Positions 1 to 7,407 of a stretch of DNA of 30,650 nucleotides are shown here, piece by piece. The stretch spans positions 1 to 30,650 of the IMG/VR virus record IMGVR_UViG_3300042860_001373; one strand, given 5' to 3'. Within the stretch, counting starts at the first letter, position 1, and every line of letters begins with the position of its first letter. A program made the position numbers and the translations under genes. Below the pieces are notes generated by a model, which did no database searches, had not been told where the DNA came from, and saw nothing but the letters and a program-made list of their open reading frames with translations. This DNA comes from a virus.

Positions 1-14
1 TGGTTGGAGGGAAG

Positions 15-239
15 ATGAAACTGCGACCGATCAAATGGGTGCTGTCACCTACCGACGACCACATGCTTTCCATGGAATGCACCGACATTGAGATCGTCGA
101 TGAAGGCGGCGGTGAGTACGTCGAGGTAAGTCAATCTGCTGATGGCCATGGTAAAGTCAGCATTAACCCAGAGGAATGGCCGATGATGCGTAAAGCCATC
201 GACGACGCCATCAAGCAATGCAGGGATCTGAAACCATGA
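15..239 (+). CDS. Small hypothetical early protein, 74 aa
   Basis: I do not recognise this protein. It is acidic and soluble, with no membrane segment. Its C-terminal part (around PEEWPMMRKAIDDAI, residues 52-66) looks like an amphipathic helix. The ATG follows a good purine-rich GGAGGGAAG stretch, which is unusual here because most free-standing genes lack a Shine-Dalgarno motif. The stop codon overlaps the ATG of the next gene (ATGA). It opens the left-hand block of small early genes. It has no copy at the right end of the window, although the two genes after it do have relatives there. Confidence 0.6.
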   Translation: MKLRPIKWVLSPTDDHMLSMECTDIEIVDEGGGEYVEVSQSADGHGKVSINPEEWPMMRKAIDDAIKQCRDLKP

Positions 240-427
240 CCATCGAAGAAATGAGAACCATTGACGCAGTGAAGACCTACAAGGAACTGCAGGAGGCTAA
301 GGAGCGGATCGTACACCTGGAGGACCGCATCAACCGAGCGGCAACAGCGTTCTTCCGAGACGGCTCGGATGGACAGGTTGCATCTGGAATGCTGACGATA
401 TTAGAGGAGGAGAGAAACAAACCATGA
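236..427 (+). CDS. Small hypothetical protein, paralogue of the 27846 gene, 63 aa
   Basis: The protein begins MTIEEMRTIDAVKTYKEL, almost the same as the product of 27846-28022 (MTIEEMRTIDATKTYKEL). The two diverge after about residue 25. The start at 236 is preferred over an in-frame ATG at 218 because it overlaps the upstream stop as ATGA and matches the paralogue's start. The middle is charged and probably helical or coiled coil (KERIVHLEDRI). Function is unknown. The conserved head with a divergent tail points to recombination between related small cassettes. Confidence 0.65.
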   Translation: MTIEEMRTIDAVKTYKELQEAKERIVHLEDRINRAATAFFRDGSDGQVASGMLTILEEERNKP

Positions 428-615
428 TCACCAAACTACACGAACTACCGCCTGACCATCACCTGCGGAACACGGCCATCCAGCACATCGACGTGAGGAT
501 TAAGTGCCGGCACAGCGGGACCACCCGGGACCCGCGGACCTGGCGCATCAAGAACGACACCTACAACAGGCTGTGCGACACCTGGCACATCAACTTCGAC
601 TTTATCCTGCAATGA
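424..615 (+). CDS. Small hypothetical protein, left copy, 63 aa
   Basis: A basic, histidine-rich protein beginning MITKLHELPPDHHLRN. It has no recognised domain. A nearly identical gene lies at 30295-30486. Amino-acid differences cluster around residues 51-57 (CDTWHIN against SDTWQIN). The start overlaps the previous stop as ATGA and is preceded by a GGAGGAGAG purine run about 10 bases upstream. Preservation in both copies, with largely synonymous differences in the first half, supports a real coding gene. Confidence 0.7.
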   Translation: MITKLHELPPDHHLRNTAIQHIDVRIKCRHSGTTRDPRTWRIKNDTYNRLCDTWHINFDFILQ

Positions 616-761
616 AAACAGCTCAACAGATCCAACGGGAGGGCACCGGCCCTTACCACCTGACCAAGCGGGACGCCGGTGAGGCCTACCGGGCTGCCCG
701 TAAGATCAAGATCGAGTTCACCAGCTTCTTTACCAGGAAGCGTGGGAAAGGCTCCAAGTGA
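612..761 (+). CDS. Small basic protein, left copy, 49 aa
   Basis: The 49-residue product begins MKTAQQIQ and ends in a strongly basic tail (SFFTRKRGKGSK), so nucleic-acid binding is possible but not shown. I start it at 612, where ATGA overlaps the preceding stop. An upstream in-frame ATG at 504 would bury most of the neighbouring gene. The right-hand copy (30483-30632) differs at three residues. The sequence YHLTKRDAGEAYRAARKIK is identical in both. Confidence 0.7.
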   Translation: MKTAQQIQREGTGPYHLTKRDAGEAYRAARKIKIEFTSFFTRKRGKGSK

Positions 762-949
762 AAGACTTTGACGTAGCACGCACAATGATCGAATACGGCG
801 GGTCATTCGTTCGCAAGCTGGGCGCCGCGGCACTCGTGGCCGACCAGGACAACCTTTCAAAGATTAAGAGCACTTGGCCCGACTACTGGGCGCAGTACGA
901 CCGCATGGCAAAACAGATTTCGGAGGTCGAAAAACAGGCCTCCAAGTAG
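758..949 (+). CDS. Small hypothetical protein, 63 aa (GTG start)
   Basis: The gene starts with GTG in a GTGA overlap with the previous stop. The product (MKDFDVARTMIEYGG...) has a hydrophobic middle (KLGAAALVADQ) and a charged C-terminal helix rich in K and E. No family is recognised. The beginning of a second copy (KDFDVA) is the last thing in the window, at 30629-30650. It ends the left block of coupled small genes. A 29-base A/C-rich non-coding leader follows before the SSB-like gene. Confidence 0.6.
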   Translation: MKDFDVARTMIEYGGSFVRKLGAAALVADQDNLSKIKSTWPDYWAQYDRMAKQISEVEKQASK

Positions 950-978
950 ACAACAACAACACAAACACGAAGCAACAT

Positions 979-1719
979 ATGGCAATCACAGTATCAACGA
1001 AACCAAGCGGCGGCACCTTCACGCCGTGCCCCGAGTACACAGGCCGCGCGGTCTGTGTCGACATCACTCCGCTCAAGGCCTACGAGACCGAGTACGGCAC
1101 CAAGCAGAAGTTCAAGATCGCATTCGAGTTGGACATCCTGGACCAGTCACGCAACCCGGTGCAGCCCTGGGTGGTCATGACGGCGCCAATGACCGCCAGC
1201 CTGCACGAGAAGGCCGGCCTGACCAAGTTCCTCAAGGACTGGCACGGCCGAGCACTCACCCCCGAGGAGACCGTCAGCCTCAACCTCGACGGCCTGATCG
1301 GCAAACCGGCCACCGTGGTGATCGTCCACGAGCAGTCTCGGGACGGCACCAAGACGTTCAGCAACATCAAGCTGATCATGCCCCACAAGAGCGGGGAGGC
1401 CTTGAAGCCATCGGGCCTGTGGGTACGCCTGGAGGACAGGCCGCCTCGGGACGACGACAAAACCAAGATCGTGACGCCAGCCACTGCGGCGCCGGTTAAG
1501 ATTGCGGACATCAAGGTGCACGTCGGCAAGTTCAGGGGAGTCCCGCTTTCCGAGCTAACGCCTGACGCTGTGCGCGGCCTGGCCGAGCATTGGTTGCCCA
1601 AGGCTAAGGTGGCGCCCGGCAAGAGCCCGGAGGACATCGCCCTGATCGCCGCGGTTACAAAGCGCCTTGAGGAGATTGAGAAGGTCGAGGATCCCGACTT
1701 TTCAGATGTGCCATTCTAA
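979..1719 (+). CDS. Phage ssDNA-binding protein-like, 246 aa
   Basis: The C-terminus, DPDFSDVPF, closely resembles the acidic tip of bacterial SSB proteins (DDDIPF), which recruits replication partners. The N-terminal half (residues 1-145) is beta-rich, as expected for an OB-like single-strand-binding domain. Residues about 180-205 (VHVGKFRGVPLSEL) resemble the short C-terminal module seen in ExoX-type nucleases. ATG 979 is chosen because it begins a natural sequence (MAITVSTKPSG) after an A/C-rich leader. The upstream in-frame stretch overlaps the previous gene. It leads the replication cluster. It probably coats single strands for the exonuclease and helicase downstream. The family assignment rests on the tail and context. 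Confidence 0.6.
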   Translation: MAITVSTKPSGGTFTPCPEYTGRAVCVDITPLKAYETEYGTKQKFKIAFELDILDQSRNPVQPWVVMTAPMTASLHEKAGLTKFLKDWHGRALTPEETVSLNLDGLIGKPATVVIVHEQSRDGTKTFSNIKLIMPHKSGEALKPSGLWVRLEDRPPRDDDKTKIVTPATAAPVKIADIKVHVGKFRGVPLSELTPDAVRGLAEHWLPKAKVAPGKSPEDIALIAAVTKRLEEIEKVEDPDFSDVPF

Positions 1720-1722
1720 GCC

Positions 1723-2118
1723 ATGAAGACCCGCAAACCCACGATGAAGCTGACCCACATGGTGCCCGAGGTGGTGCAGCTCAGATCCGAAGGCTACACG
1801 CTGGAGGAGATCGGCAAACGGTTTAACCTGAGCCGCCAACGGATCAATCAGATCGAGCAGGCAGCACAGAAGCACGAGGAGATCCTGCGGGTGTGGGGAT
1901 TCCCGTTCTCGACCAGGACGTTCAACATCCTCGAAAGCCTAGCCATCAAGAGCCGGCAGGAGGCCTTGGACCTCTACAACCTAGGCCACCTGCAGCCGAG
2001 GTCGGTGCGTGGGTTCGGGTGGGTATCGTACCGCGAAATCTGCGAATGGCTGGGCGTGCCCACCGTAAGACAGCCATTGACCAAGACCGTCTGCCCTCAT
2101 TGCGGCAAACCGATCTAA
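1723..2118 (+). CDS. Sigma region 4-like HTH / RNAP alpha-CTD-like / zinc-knuckle fusion protein, 131 aa
   Basis: Three parts are visible. Residues 14-48 form a sigma-70 region-4.2-like helix-turn-helix (GYTLEEIGKRFNLSRQRINQ). Residues 60-112 resemble the RNA polymerase alpha C-terminal domain. R65 and N68 sit where E. coli alpha R265 and N268 contact UP-element DNA, and G99 and S102 match G296 and S299, while the lysines next to them are replaced by W and V. Residues 124-127 are a CPHC half-knuckle. The protein could bind promoter DNA and steer host polymerase toward phage promoters. It starts three bases after the SSB-like gene and is followed by a structured leader. The function is inferred from domain likeness. 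Confidence 0.65.
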   Translation: MKTRKPTMKLTHMVPEVVQLRSEGYTLEEIGKRFNLSRQRINQIEQAAQKHEEILRVWGFPFSTRTFNILESLAIKSRQEALDLYNLGHLQPRSVRGFGWVSYREICEWLGVPTVRQPLTKTVCPHCGKPI

Positions 2119-2125
2119 CAACTTT

Positions 2126-2146
2126 CCGGCAGCCTGTTGCTGCTGG
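2126..2146 (+). terminator. Hairpin after the sigma/alpha-CTD-like gene
   Basis: CCGGCAGC (2126-2133) pairs with GCTGCTGG (2139-2146) around a five-base CTGTT loop, with one G-T wobble. It begins eight bases after the stop codon. There is no T tract after it, so it may be an mRNA-stability or attenuation element rather than a classical terminator. Confidence 0.4.
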
Positions 2147-2158
2147 GACTCGTGGGTA

Positions 2159-2187
2159 ACCGGGGGCGCGCATCGGGACAAACGCGC
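2159..2187 (+). promoter_or_regulatory. GGGGGCGCG leader element, copy 1
   Basis: ACCGGGGGCGCG at 2159-2170 is repeated exactly at 25386-25397. In both places it is followed by a short spacer and AACGCGCAA, letting GCGCG pair with CGCGC. Both copies end about 20 bases upstream of a gene start and are followed by an A/C-rich tail with CTC. It is probably a shared 5' leader or operator. What binds it is unknown. Confidence 0.5.
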
Positions 2188-2209
2188 AACAATCTCAACC
2201 AATAGAACT

Positions 2210-2869
2210 ATGCCAGCCAATCCGACCATCATCTTCGATATCGAGACCGGGCCACTACCGATCGACCAGCTCAACATCCCTCCGTTCAACCCGGCCGACG
2301 TGAAGCTGGGCAACGTCAAGAACCCTGACCTAATCGCCGAGCGCATTCAGAAGGCCGAGGAGAACCACACCGCGGACTTCATCAAGAACGCAGCCTTGGA
2401 CGCTCTCTCGGGGCAGATCCTGTGCATCGGATACCGCATCGAGCACCAGGTGAGCGCGGTGCTGAAGAACGACGGCAACGAGGCCGCCATGCTCCGGGAA
2501 TGGTGGGAGCTGTTAAACTACTACGAGCGGCAGCCTAAACTCGTCGGATTCAACATTAAGGCCTTCGATCTACCATTCCTCATCAAGCGCTCCTGGAAGC
2601 ACCGCATCCTTCCTCCCTACTGGCTGCGGCAGGGACGCTACTGGAACGATCTGGTGATCGACCTGCGCGAGGTGTGGCAGCTCGGGGACTCCAGAGCCCA
2701 TGGCAGCCTCGGAGCCATCAGCAGGCACCTAGGCCTCGGGGAGAAGGCAGGCAACGGCGCCGACTTCGCGCTGCTGTGGAATACCGACCGCCAGGCAGCC
2801 ATCGACTACTGCCTGAGGGACGTGCAGTTAACCCAGCAGGTAGCGGATATTCTGATTCCGGCCTACTGA
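2210..2869 (+). CDS. PolB-type 3'-5' exonuclease (DEDD superfamily), 219 aa
   Basis: The three exonuclease motifs are present. Exo I is FDIET with D10 and E12. Exo II is GFNIKAFD with N115 and D120. Exo III is YCLRDV with Y200 and D204, the Y-x3-D form. This matches the family of stand-alone exonucleases related to the proofreading domain of family B polymerases. It would remove nucleotides from 3' ends during replication or recombination. No polymerase gene accompanies it in the window, so a host polymerase or a recombination role is likely. The ATG follows the repeated GGGGGCGCG leader and has no Shine-Dalgarno motif. Confidence 0.8.
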   Translation: MPANPTIIFDIETGPLPIDQLNIPPFNPADVKLGNVKNPDLIAERIQKAEENHTADFIKNAALDALSGQILCIGYRIEHQVSAVLKNDGNEAAMLREWWELLNYYERQPKLVGFNIKAFDLPFLIKRSWKHRILPPYWLRQGRYWNDLVIDLREVWQLGDSRAHGSLGAISRHLGLGEKAGNGADFALLWNTDRQAAIDYCLRDVQLTQQVADILIPAY

Positions 2870-3053
2870 GGGCTGGACAACGACCAGAACAGCAGATAGG
2901 GAGCAGCCCGTCGACGTTAGCCGTGAGAAGTGAGCGCCGACACCACAACCAGAACCCATGTTCAACCCAATTTTCCCCACCCTTTCCGTGTTACGTCGCG
3001 TTGGTTCTGCGCGAGTTCTCACCACGGTCTGGGTGGGGTTTTCCGTTTAAGAC
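2870..3053 (+). other. Intergenic region with long-range stem
   Basis: No gene is supported here. CCCCACCC (2975-2982) can pair with GGGTGGGG (3031-3038), which is followed by TTTTCC. The loop of about 48 bases is long. GGGCTG near 2870 can also pair with CAGCCC near 2905. The region may end the first replication transcript or start the next. I see no convincing promoter. Confidence 0.3.
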
Positions 3054-3266
3054 ATGAAACTTGAAATCCAAAGTCAGAACGACACCGAAGTGTACGCATC
3101 AGATGTTGGCTACGTCTGCATCTACCAGCCCGATCCTTGGGGAGATGATAGCTTGGTATTATTAGCCATCCACAACGTGGATATGGTTTGCCAAATGCTT
3201 CAGCAAGCAAAAGCGAAGGCGATTGAGAACAGGAACTCACATCTTGCTGCAAAGGCACATCAATGA
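3054..3266 (+). CDS. Hypothetical protein, 70 aa
   Basis: The product is not recognised. It has a beta-rich first half (VYASDVGYVCIYQPD) and a helical second half rich in A, K and Q. Base composition is lower in G+C than the flanking exonuclease and helicase genes. It overlaps the start of the replication initiator by four bases (ATGA), so the two are probably translated together. A role as an accessory replication protein is possible only from position. Confidence 0.5.
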   Translation: MKLEIQSQNDTEVYASDVGYVCIYQPDPWGDDSLVLLAIHNVDMVCQMLQQAKAKAIENRNSHLAAKAHQ

Positions 3267-4000
3267 GAATTCGATCAATCAAGCCCGAGTTTTGGGAGTC
3301 CGAAAGTCTAGGTAGAGTTTCAAGAGAGGCTCGACTGCTTTTCATAGGTCTCTTTTCATGCTGCGACGATGTCGGGAGGGCTCGCGCATCCTCGCGACTC
3401 CTCGCGAGCCGTCTTTTCCCTTACGACGAGGATGCTTTCAAGCGTCTTCCTGTGTGGATCTCAGAACTTGAGAAGCAAGGCTGCATCAGGCTCTATCAGG
3501 TCGACGGTGAATCCTACTTGGACATCCCAAAATGGCAAAATCACCAGAAAATCGACAAACCTTCAGCCTCTAAGCTCCCGTCATTCGACGATGTTCGAGA
3601 GGATTCGCGAGTATTCGAGAAAGATTGCCTTGGAACAGGGAACAGGGAAGAGGAACAGGGAGAGGTTTCAGAGACTGTCGTCGACGAGGTTTCGGTGAAA
3701 CCTCTGTGGGGTCTAAAGTTCGGCCTAACTCTACCCGAGAAGCTTCAGACCAACGAATGCCTTTTTGCCGTCGAGACCTGGCTGGCCTACAAGGCCGAGA
3801 GGAAGCAGGGATACAAACGAATCGGCCTTTCGGCTGCCCTTAACGCTTGGGCCAAAGAGTTTAACGCACAGACATTCCCGGATGCGGTGAATTATTCCAT
3901 GGCAAATAATTACCAAGGCATTTTCGCATCTAAAGCGCTTCTAACTTCTGGATCGCCCCAAGCCGGCACCTTCTCCACCAACATCGCCGACTACCAATGA
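3263..4000 (+). CDS. Phage replication initiator / helicase-loader-like protein, 245 aa
   Basis: The N-terminus (MRIRSIKPEFWESESL, then ARLLFIGLFSCCDDVGR and LFPYD) is the hallmark of a widespread family of phage replication proteins with an N-terminal winged-helix domain, often encoded just before a DnaB-type helicase or a DnaC-type loader. Residues about 115-140 are an acidic, low-complexity linker. The C-terminal half (residues 150-225) may be a DnaD/DnaT-like partner-binding domain. It overlaps the helicase gene by four bases. It probably recognises the origin and recruits the helicase encoded next. No separate loader is seen. Confidence 0.65.
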   Translation: MRIRSIKPEFWESESLGRVSREARLLFIGLFSCCDDVGRARASSRLLASRLFPYDEDAFKRLPVWISELEKQGCIRLYQVDGESYLDIPKWQNHQKIDKPSASKLPSFDDVREDSRVFEKDCLGTGNREEEQGEVSETVVDEVSVKPLWGLKFGLTLPEKLQTNECLFAVETWLAYKAERKQGYKRIGLSAALNAWAKEFNAQTFPDAVNYSMANNYQGIFASKALLTSGSPQAGTFSTNIADYQ

Positions 4001-5292
4001 GCGACCCCTATTTCGCCCAGGACGACGAGTTCGGCCTCATCGGCGCCTGCCTGTCCGGTGGATCGGATGTCTGTCACGAGGTGTTCGCCAAGATCCCTAC
4101 CGATGCCATCCAGAACGACAGCCTGAGGCAGATCTACGAGGTGACCAAGGGCCTCGTTGCCAAGAGCGATCCGGTCAACATGGCCACCGTGGTCAAAGAG
4201 TGGAAGCGCTCCATGGGCCAGACCCCAGTGCCTTTCGAGGCTCTGAACAAGGCCGACGAGCTATGCCCAAGCCCAGCGAACTACCCGGCATTCGCTCAGG
4301 CCGTCCTAGAGGCCCACCACAGACGCCAGCTCAGAACCGCTGGAGACCGTCTGATTCGTGAATCCGCTGTATCCACCCTATCCGTCGATCAAATCGTCTC
4401 TAATGCCGAAGCAGGGCTCACGGTTGAGGCATCCAAGGAGGAAGTCCAATCGTCCAAGTCGGTTGTCAGTCGTTTCATTGACTCGACCCAGGAACGATTC
4501 TCAAGGCAGGGCCAGCTTTCTGGTATCACCTCGGGCTTCCACAGGCTCGACCAAATGACCGATGGTTTTCAGTTCGGCGAGCTGGCCATCATTGCGGCCA
4601 GGCCAAGCATCGGTAAGACAGCCATTGCCATTGCCATTGCCAAGGCAGCCAGCATCGACTCAAGGATCCCGACCCTGTTTATCAGCCTGGAGATGTCCGA
4701 CGAGTCCATCGTGCGCCGGATGGTCTCATCTGTTGGCAGCATACCCATGCAGGACATCAAGACCGGCCAGCTCGATCAGGGAGGCATGAAGGCCATGTCC
4801 ACAGCCTCGGCCAAGATCGCAGGCAGCCCGATTCATTTCATCTCAGGATCCGGTGTGTCCAACATTGCCACTATCACCGCGGTGATCCGCAGGGCTGTAC
4901 GCAAATGGGGCGTGAAGCTGGTCCTGGTGGATTACCTCCAGAAGATCCATGGATCCAAAGCCGCAGAGAAAAAGACCTACGAGATCGCAGAAGTATCTGG
5001 CAGGCTCAAGGGCGTGGCCTCCGATACGAAGACAGCCGTGGTCGCATTAGCACAGCTCAATCGAGAGAACGAGAAAGACAAAGGCCGGGTGCCTCGCCTG
5101 ACTGACCTAGCGGACTCTGGGCAGATTGAGAGGGACGCTGATCTAGTCCTATTGCTCAACAGGGAGCGCAACCAGCCCCAGGGCGAAGCTGTGATTGCTA
5201 TCGCCAAACAACGAGACGGTGAGTGCGGCCTAGTGCCCCTTTGGTACGACGGCCAATACTGCCGCTTCTCCGACCCATCTCCCAGTTTCTAA
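3997..5292 (+). CDS. dnaB: Replicative DNA helicase, DnaB family, 431 aa
   Basis: Residues about 8-105 match the DnaB N-terminal helical domain. A hinge leads to the RecA-like ATPase domain, starting around LSGITSGFHRLDQMTDGF. The Walker A motif ARPSIGKTA lies near residues 199-207. FISLEMSD follows as in DnaB, then VLVDYLQKI (Walker B region) and VVALAQLNRE. Length is close to bacterial DnaB (about 450-470). It unwinds the replication fork 5'-3' as a hexamer. It is translationally coupled to the initiator upstream. Without a primase in the window, it probably recruits host primase. Confidence 0.92.
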   Translation: MSDPYFAQDDEFGLIGACLSGGSDVCHEVFAKIPTDAIQNDSLRQIYEVTKGLVAKSDPVNMATVVKEWKRSMGQTPVPFEALNKADELCPSPANYPAFAQAVLEAHHRRQLRTAGDRLIRESAVSTLSVDQIVSNAEAGLTVEASKEEVQSSKSVVSRFIDSTQERFSRQGQLSGITSGFHRLDQMTDGFQFGELAIIAARPSIGKTAIAIAIAKAASIDSRIPTLFISLEMSDESIVRRMVSSVGSIPMQDIKTGQLDQGGMKAMSTASAKIAGSPIHFISGSGVSNIATITAVIRRAVRKWGVKLVLVDYLQKIHGSKAAEKKTYEIAEVSGRLKGVASDTKTAVVALAQLNRENEKDKGRVPRLTDLADSGQIERDADLVLLLNRERNQPQGEAVIAIAKQRDGECGLVPLWYDGQYCRFSDPSPSF

Positions 5293-5298
5293 ATACCA

Positions 5299-5646
5299 AT
5301 GACCACACAATACAGCATCAGCCAGAACCAAGTGCTCCGTGAAGCGAAACACCTTGTGCGGTTCGCGATCAAACGAGGATGGATGGCCTACCCAAACGGT
5401 ACCCTGATGGACGCCGAGGGCGACCCTATCCCCAACCTAGAGCCAGAGGAAGAGACCAGCAGCCCGATCACACCAGAGTTGTGCAACAAAGCATTTGTTC
5501 TAAGAGACCGTGGTATCACGTTGGATAATATTGCAGCTATTTGTGGTGTTCCTCGTGGATCTATTGCTTACATAATATCGCGAGGGCATGAGGATTACCT
5601 CTTAAGGTTAAGAGTAGATCCCAATAGCACTAAGGAATCTCTTTAA
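5299..5646 (+). CDS. Small HTH protein, 115 aa
   Basis: Residues about 66-98 (LRDRGITLDNIAAICGVPRGSIAYIISRG) have the spacing of a helix-turn-helix. The first half is unrelated to anything I recognise. Base composition changes inside the gene: the HTH-encoding third from about 5500 is clearly A+T richer than the first part and than the helicase. This suggests a domain joined by recombination. The start follows the helicase stop by six bases. It may regulate the switch to packaging genes, but only position supports that. Confidence 0.5.
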   Translation: MTTQYSISQNQVLREAKHLVRFAIKRGWMAYPNGTLMDAEGDPIPNLEPEEETSSPITPELCNKAFVLRDRGITLDNIAAICGVPRGSIAYIISRGHEDYLLRLRVDPNSTKESL

Positions 5647-5715
5647 TAATACCCAGAAACAGGTGAACGCGAGACCCCTATCGTTGTGTGTGATCAAGCA
5701 CTAAAAACAATATCT

Positions 5716-5943
5716 ATGCAAAACAATCACATCCAATTTCTTGTGGATCAATACGGCCTGGCCAACGTGGCCTGGTTCATCCGGCTCATGAAACGCGGAA
5801 CTCCGCCCGAGCAATTGGCCGGCTATTGCGTGCCCAACCCACAAGACAGCAGGCGCGACGGTGTTTTCCGGGCCCTGCAGTACGCCGGCACCGTACCCGA
5901 CTCGATGCTGCCTCCTGACATCCAAAAGGCTTTGAAGCCATGA
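5716..5943 (+). CDS. Hypothetical protein, 75 aa
   Basis: The product (MQNNHIQFLVDQYGLANVAWFIRLMKRG...) is mostly helical and not recognised. An upstream GTG at 5686 is in frame, but the ATG at 5716 follows an A-rich leader (AAAAACAATATCT) of the style used elsewhere here. The last codons overlap the ATG of the small-terminase candidate, so the two are coupled. It could belong to the packaging complex. The sequence itself shows no motif. Confidence 0.5.
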   Translation: MQNNHIQFLVDQYGLANVAWFIRLMKRGTPPEQLAGYCVPNPQDSRRDGVFRALQYAGTVPDSMLPPDIQKALKP

Positions 5944-6572
5944 CCCAACGAGAATACGCCAAGCATGCCGGTGTTTCGCATGGCTACGTAACACAACTGG
6001 CTGCCAAGGGAATGCCGATGCATAGTCCCGAGGCCGCCGATGCCTGGCGAAAGAAAAACATCCGGGCCAAGTCCACGACGCAACACATACAATCGCCACC
6101 AATACCAGAAGCCCCCGCAATCGAACAGGAAGGCCCCTACAGGCCCGCAGAAGCAACGCAACCACTCAACACCGCAACGGCCGCTACCGACTCGCCAGAA
6201 GGCGCCTACGAGAGGCAGCGGCAAATCGAGCGTGCAGCCTATGATCTAGCCGTCGACGCCCTCCGGGGCGGTCGAGCCGATGCTGGCCGCCTGGTTGCCA
6301 TCCATGCCGCGGCAGCCAAGAACCTGACATCCGCCCGTGACGAGGTGATCGCCCAGGCCGAGAAGGAACGGCGCCTGGTCTCCGGCGACTGGGTACGCCG
6401 GGTGATGCAGGAGCACGACGGCGCCGTGGCCTCGCTGATCAAAGCCATGCCCAAGCAGCTTTCCGGCCGGATAGCACCGCATGACCCCGAGCACGCTGAG
6501 CGTGAATTGACCAGGTGGGTCCAGGAGGTCTGCCTCAAGACGCTACACAACACCGACCCATGGAAATCCTGA
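5940..6572 (+). CDS. terS: Terminase small subunit candidate, 210 aa
   Basis: The N-terminus (REYAKHAGVSHGYVTQLAAKGMP, about residues 4-26) is a winged-helix/HTH like that of the lambda Nu1 DNA-recognition domain. A Pro/Thr/Ala-rich linker covers about residues 45-80. The C-terminal half is helical and charged (residues 85-205), suited to oligomerisation. It sits upstream of a GpA-type large terminase, where the small subunit is expected. Its last codons (DPWKS) are written in the 16-bp repeat that also encodes the start of the large subunit. That indicates the two genes once overlapped directly. Confidence 0.6.
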   Translation: MTQREYAKHAGVSHGYVTQLAAKGMPMHSPEAADAWRKKNIRAKSTTQHIQSPPIPEAPAIEQEGPYRPAEATQPLNTATAATDSPEGAYERQRQIERAAYDLAVDALRGGRADAGRLVAIHAAAAKNLTSARDEVIAQAEKERRLVSGDWVRRVMQEHDGAVASLIKAMPKQLSGRIAPHDPEHAERELTRWVQEVCLKTLHNTDPWKS

Positions 6573-6573
6573 C
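6558..6573 (+). repeat. 16-bp direct repeat, left border of cargo gene
   Basis: CCATGGAAATCCTGAC occurs here, covering the end of the small terminase gene, and again at 7408-7423, covering the start of the large terminase gene. The bases on either side of the 16 differ. The repeat brackets the ATP-pyrophosphatase gene. Confidence 0.9.
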
Positions 6574-7392
6574 ATGAGAATCCTGAACCTAGGCGGAGGA
6601 GTTCAATCCACAACGCTCTACCTCATGGCCATCAAAGGCGAGATTACTCCAATTGATTGTGCCATCTTCGCTGACCTTGGCGAGGAGCCAAAATCAGTCT
6701 ACGCCCACATGGAGTGGTTGAAGAGTCTAGATGGCCCAACCATCCATGTCGTTTCTGCGGGAATCCTTGGAGAGGATCTAAAGCATGGCATGAATTCAAC
6801 TGGCCAGCGCCACGCTACAATTCCAGCGTTTACCGCTCAGAACGAAGGTGAGCCGCTGGGGATAATGCGAAGACAATGCACCAGCGAATACAAAATAAAA
6901 CCAATCGAACGCTTCATTCGACGCAATCTTCTAGGGCTTGAAAAAGGGCAGCGCATCAAAACCAAGTTGACCCAGCTTTTCGGAATAAGCCTCGATGAAG
7001 CAGGCCGAGCAACTCGCATCAAATCCAATAGTCCACACTGGTCTGAGCCTGAGTTCCCGCTTTGCGACAAGATGATGACCAGAGCGGATTGCGTGAAGTG
7101 GTTGGATGCTTACGGAATACCTCACAAGGTTCCTCGCTCCGCCTGCGTATTTTGCCCATACAAGTCAGACTATGAATGGCTCAAGCTCAGGGAATCAGAT
7201 CCAGATGGGTGGGTTAGAGCTGTTGAAATCGACGATGCGCTCCGAATCGAAGGTATGGTCATGAACAGGGGCTGCAACGATAAGCTCTATCTTCACAAGT
7301 CTTGCAGACCTCTAAATGATGTTCACCTAACCGACAACGAGCGCGGCCAATCAGCATTCAACTTTGAATGTGAAGGAGGGTGCGGTCTGTGA
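6574..7392 (+). CDS. PAPS reductase-like PP-loop ATP-pyrophosphatase, cargo gene, 272 aa
   Basis: The N-terminus MRILNLGGGVQSTTLYLMA carries a PP-loop variant (GGGVQST) used by adenylating enzymes of the PAPS reductase superfamily. DCAIFADLGEEP follows, as in many phage members. Candidate metal or redox cysteines are in RRQCTSEYK, SACVFCPYKSDYEW and the C-terminal CEGGC. Related enzymes work in sulfur transfer, phosphorothioation and base modification. The substrate here is unknown. G+C is lower than in the terminase genes (27 of 60 bases in the line at 6601). A 16-bp direct repeat borders it. It therefore looks like a moron inserted between the terminase genes, with a possible role in genome modification or anti-defence. 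Confidence 0.75.
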   Translation: MRILNLGGGVQSTTLYLMAIKGEITPIDCAIFADLGEEPKSVYAHMEWLKSLDGPTIHVVSAGILGEDLKHGMNSTGQRHATIPAFTAQNEGEPLGIMRRQCTSEYKIKPIERFIRRNLLGLEKGQRIKTKLTQLFGISLDEAGRATRIKSNSPHWSEPEFPLCDKMMTRADCVKWLDAYGIPHKVPRSACVFCPYKSDYEWLKLRESDPDGWVRAVEIDDALRIEGMVMNRGCNDKLYLHKSCRPLNDVHLTDNERGQSAFNFECEGGCGL

Positions 7393-7407
7393 ATGTATTA
7401 AGAGCAA

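Larger units (their letters stand above)
424..779 (+). repeat. Left copy of 356-nt duplicated module
   Basis: This segment aligns without gaps to 30295-30650. By eye there are about 17 mismatches in the first 229 bases, and the last 127 bases (653-779 against 30524-30650) are identical. The module holds two complete small genes and the start of a third. The window ends exactly at the end of the identity, so a circular-genome overlap or strain-variant assembly junction is as likely as a true duplication. Confidence 0.9.

Noticed and set aside
424-779. Direct terminal repeat of a phage with exact redundant ends
   Set aside because: The left copy is 423 bases inside the window and the two copies differ at about 17 positions, so it is not a simple exact terminal repeat.
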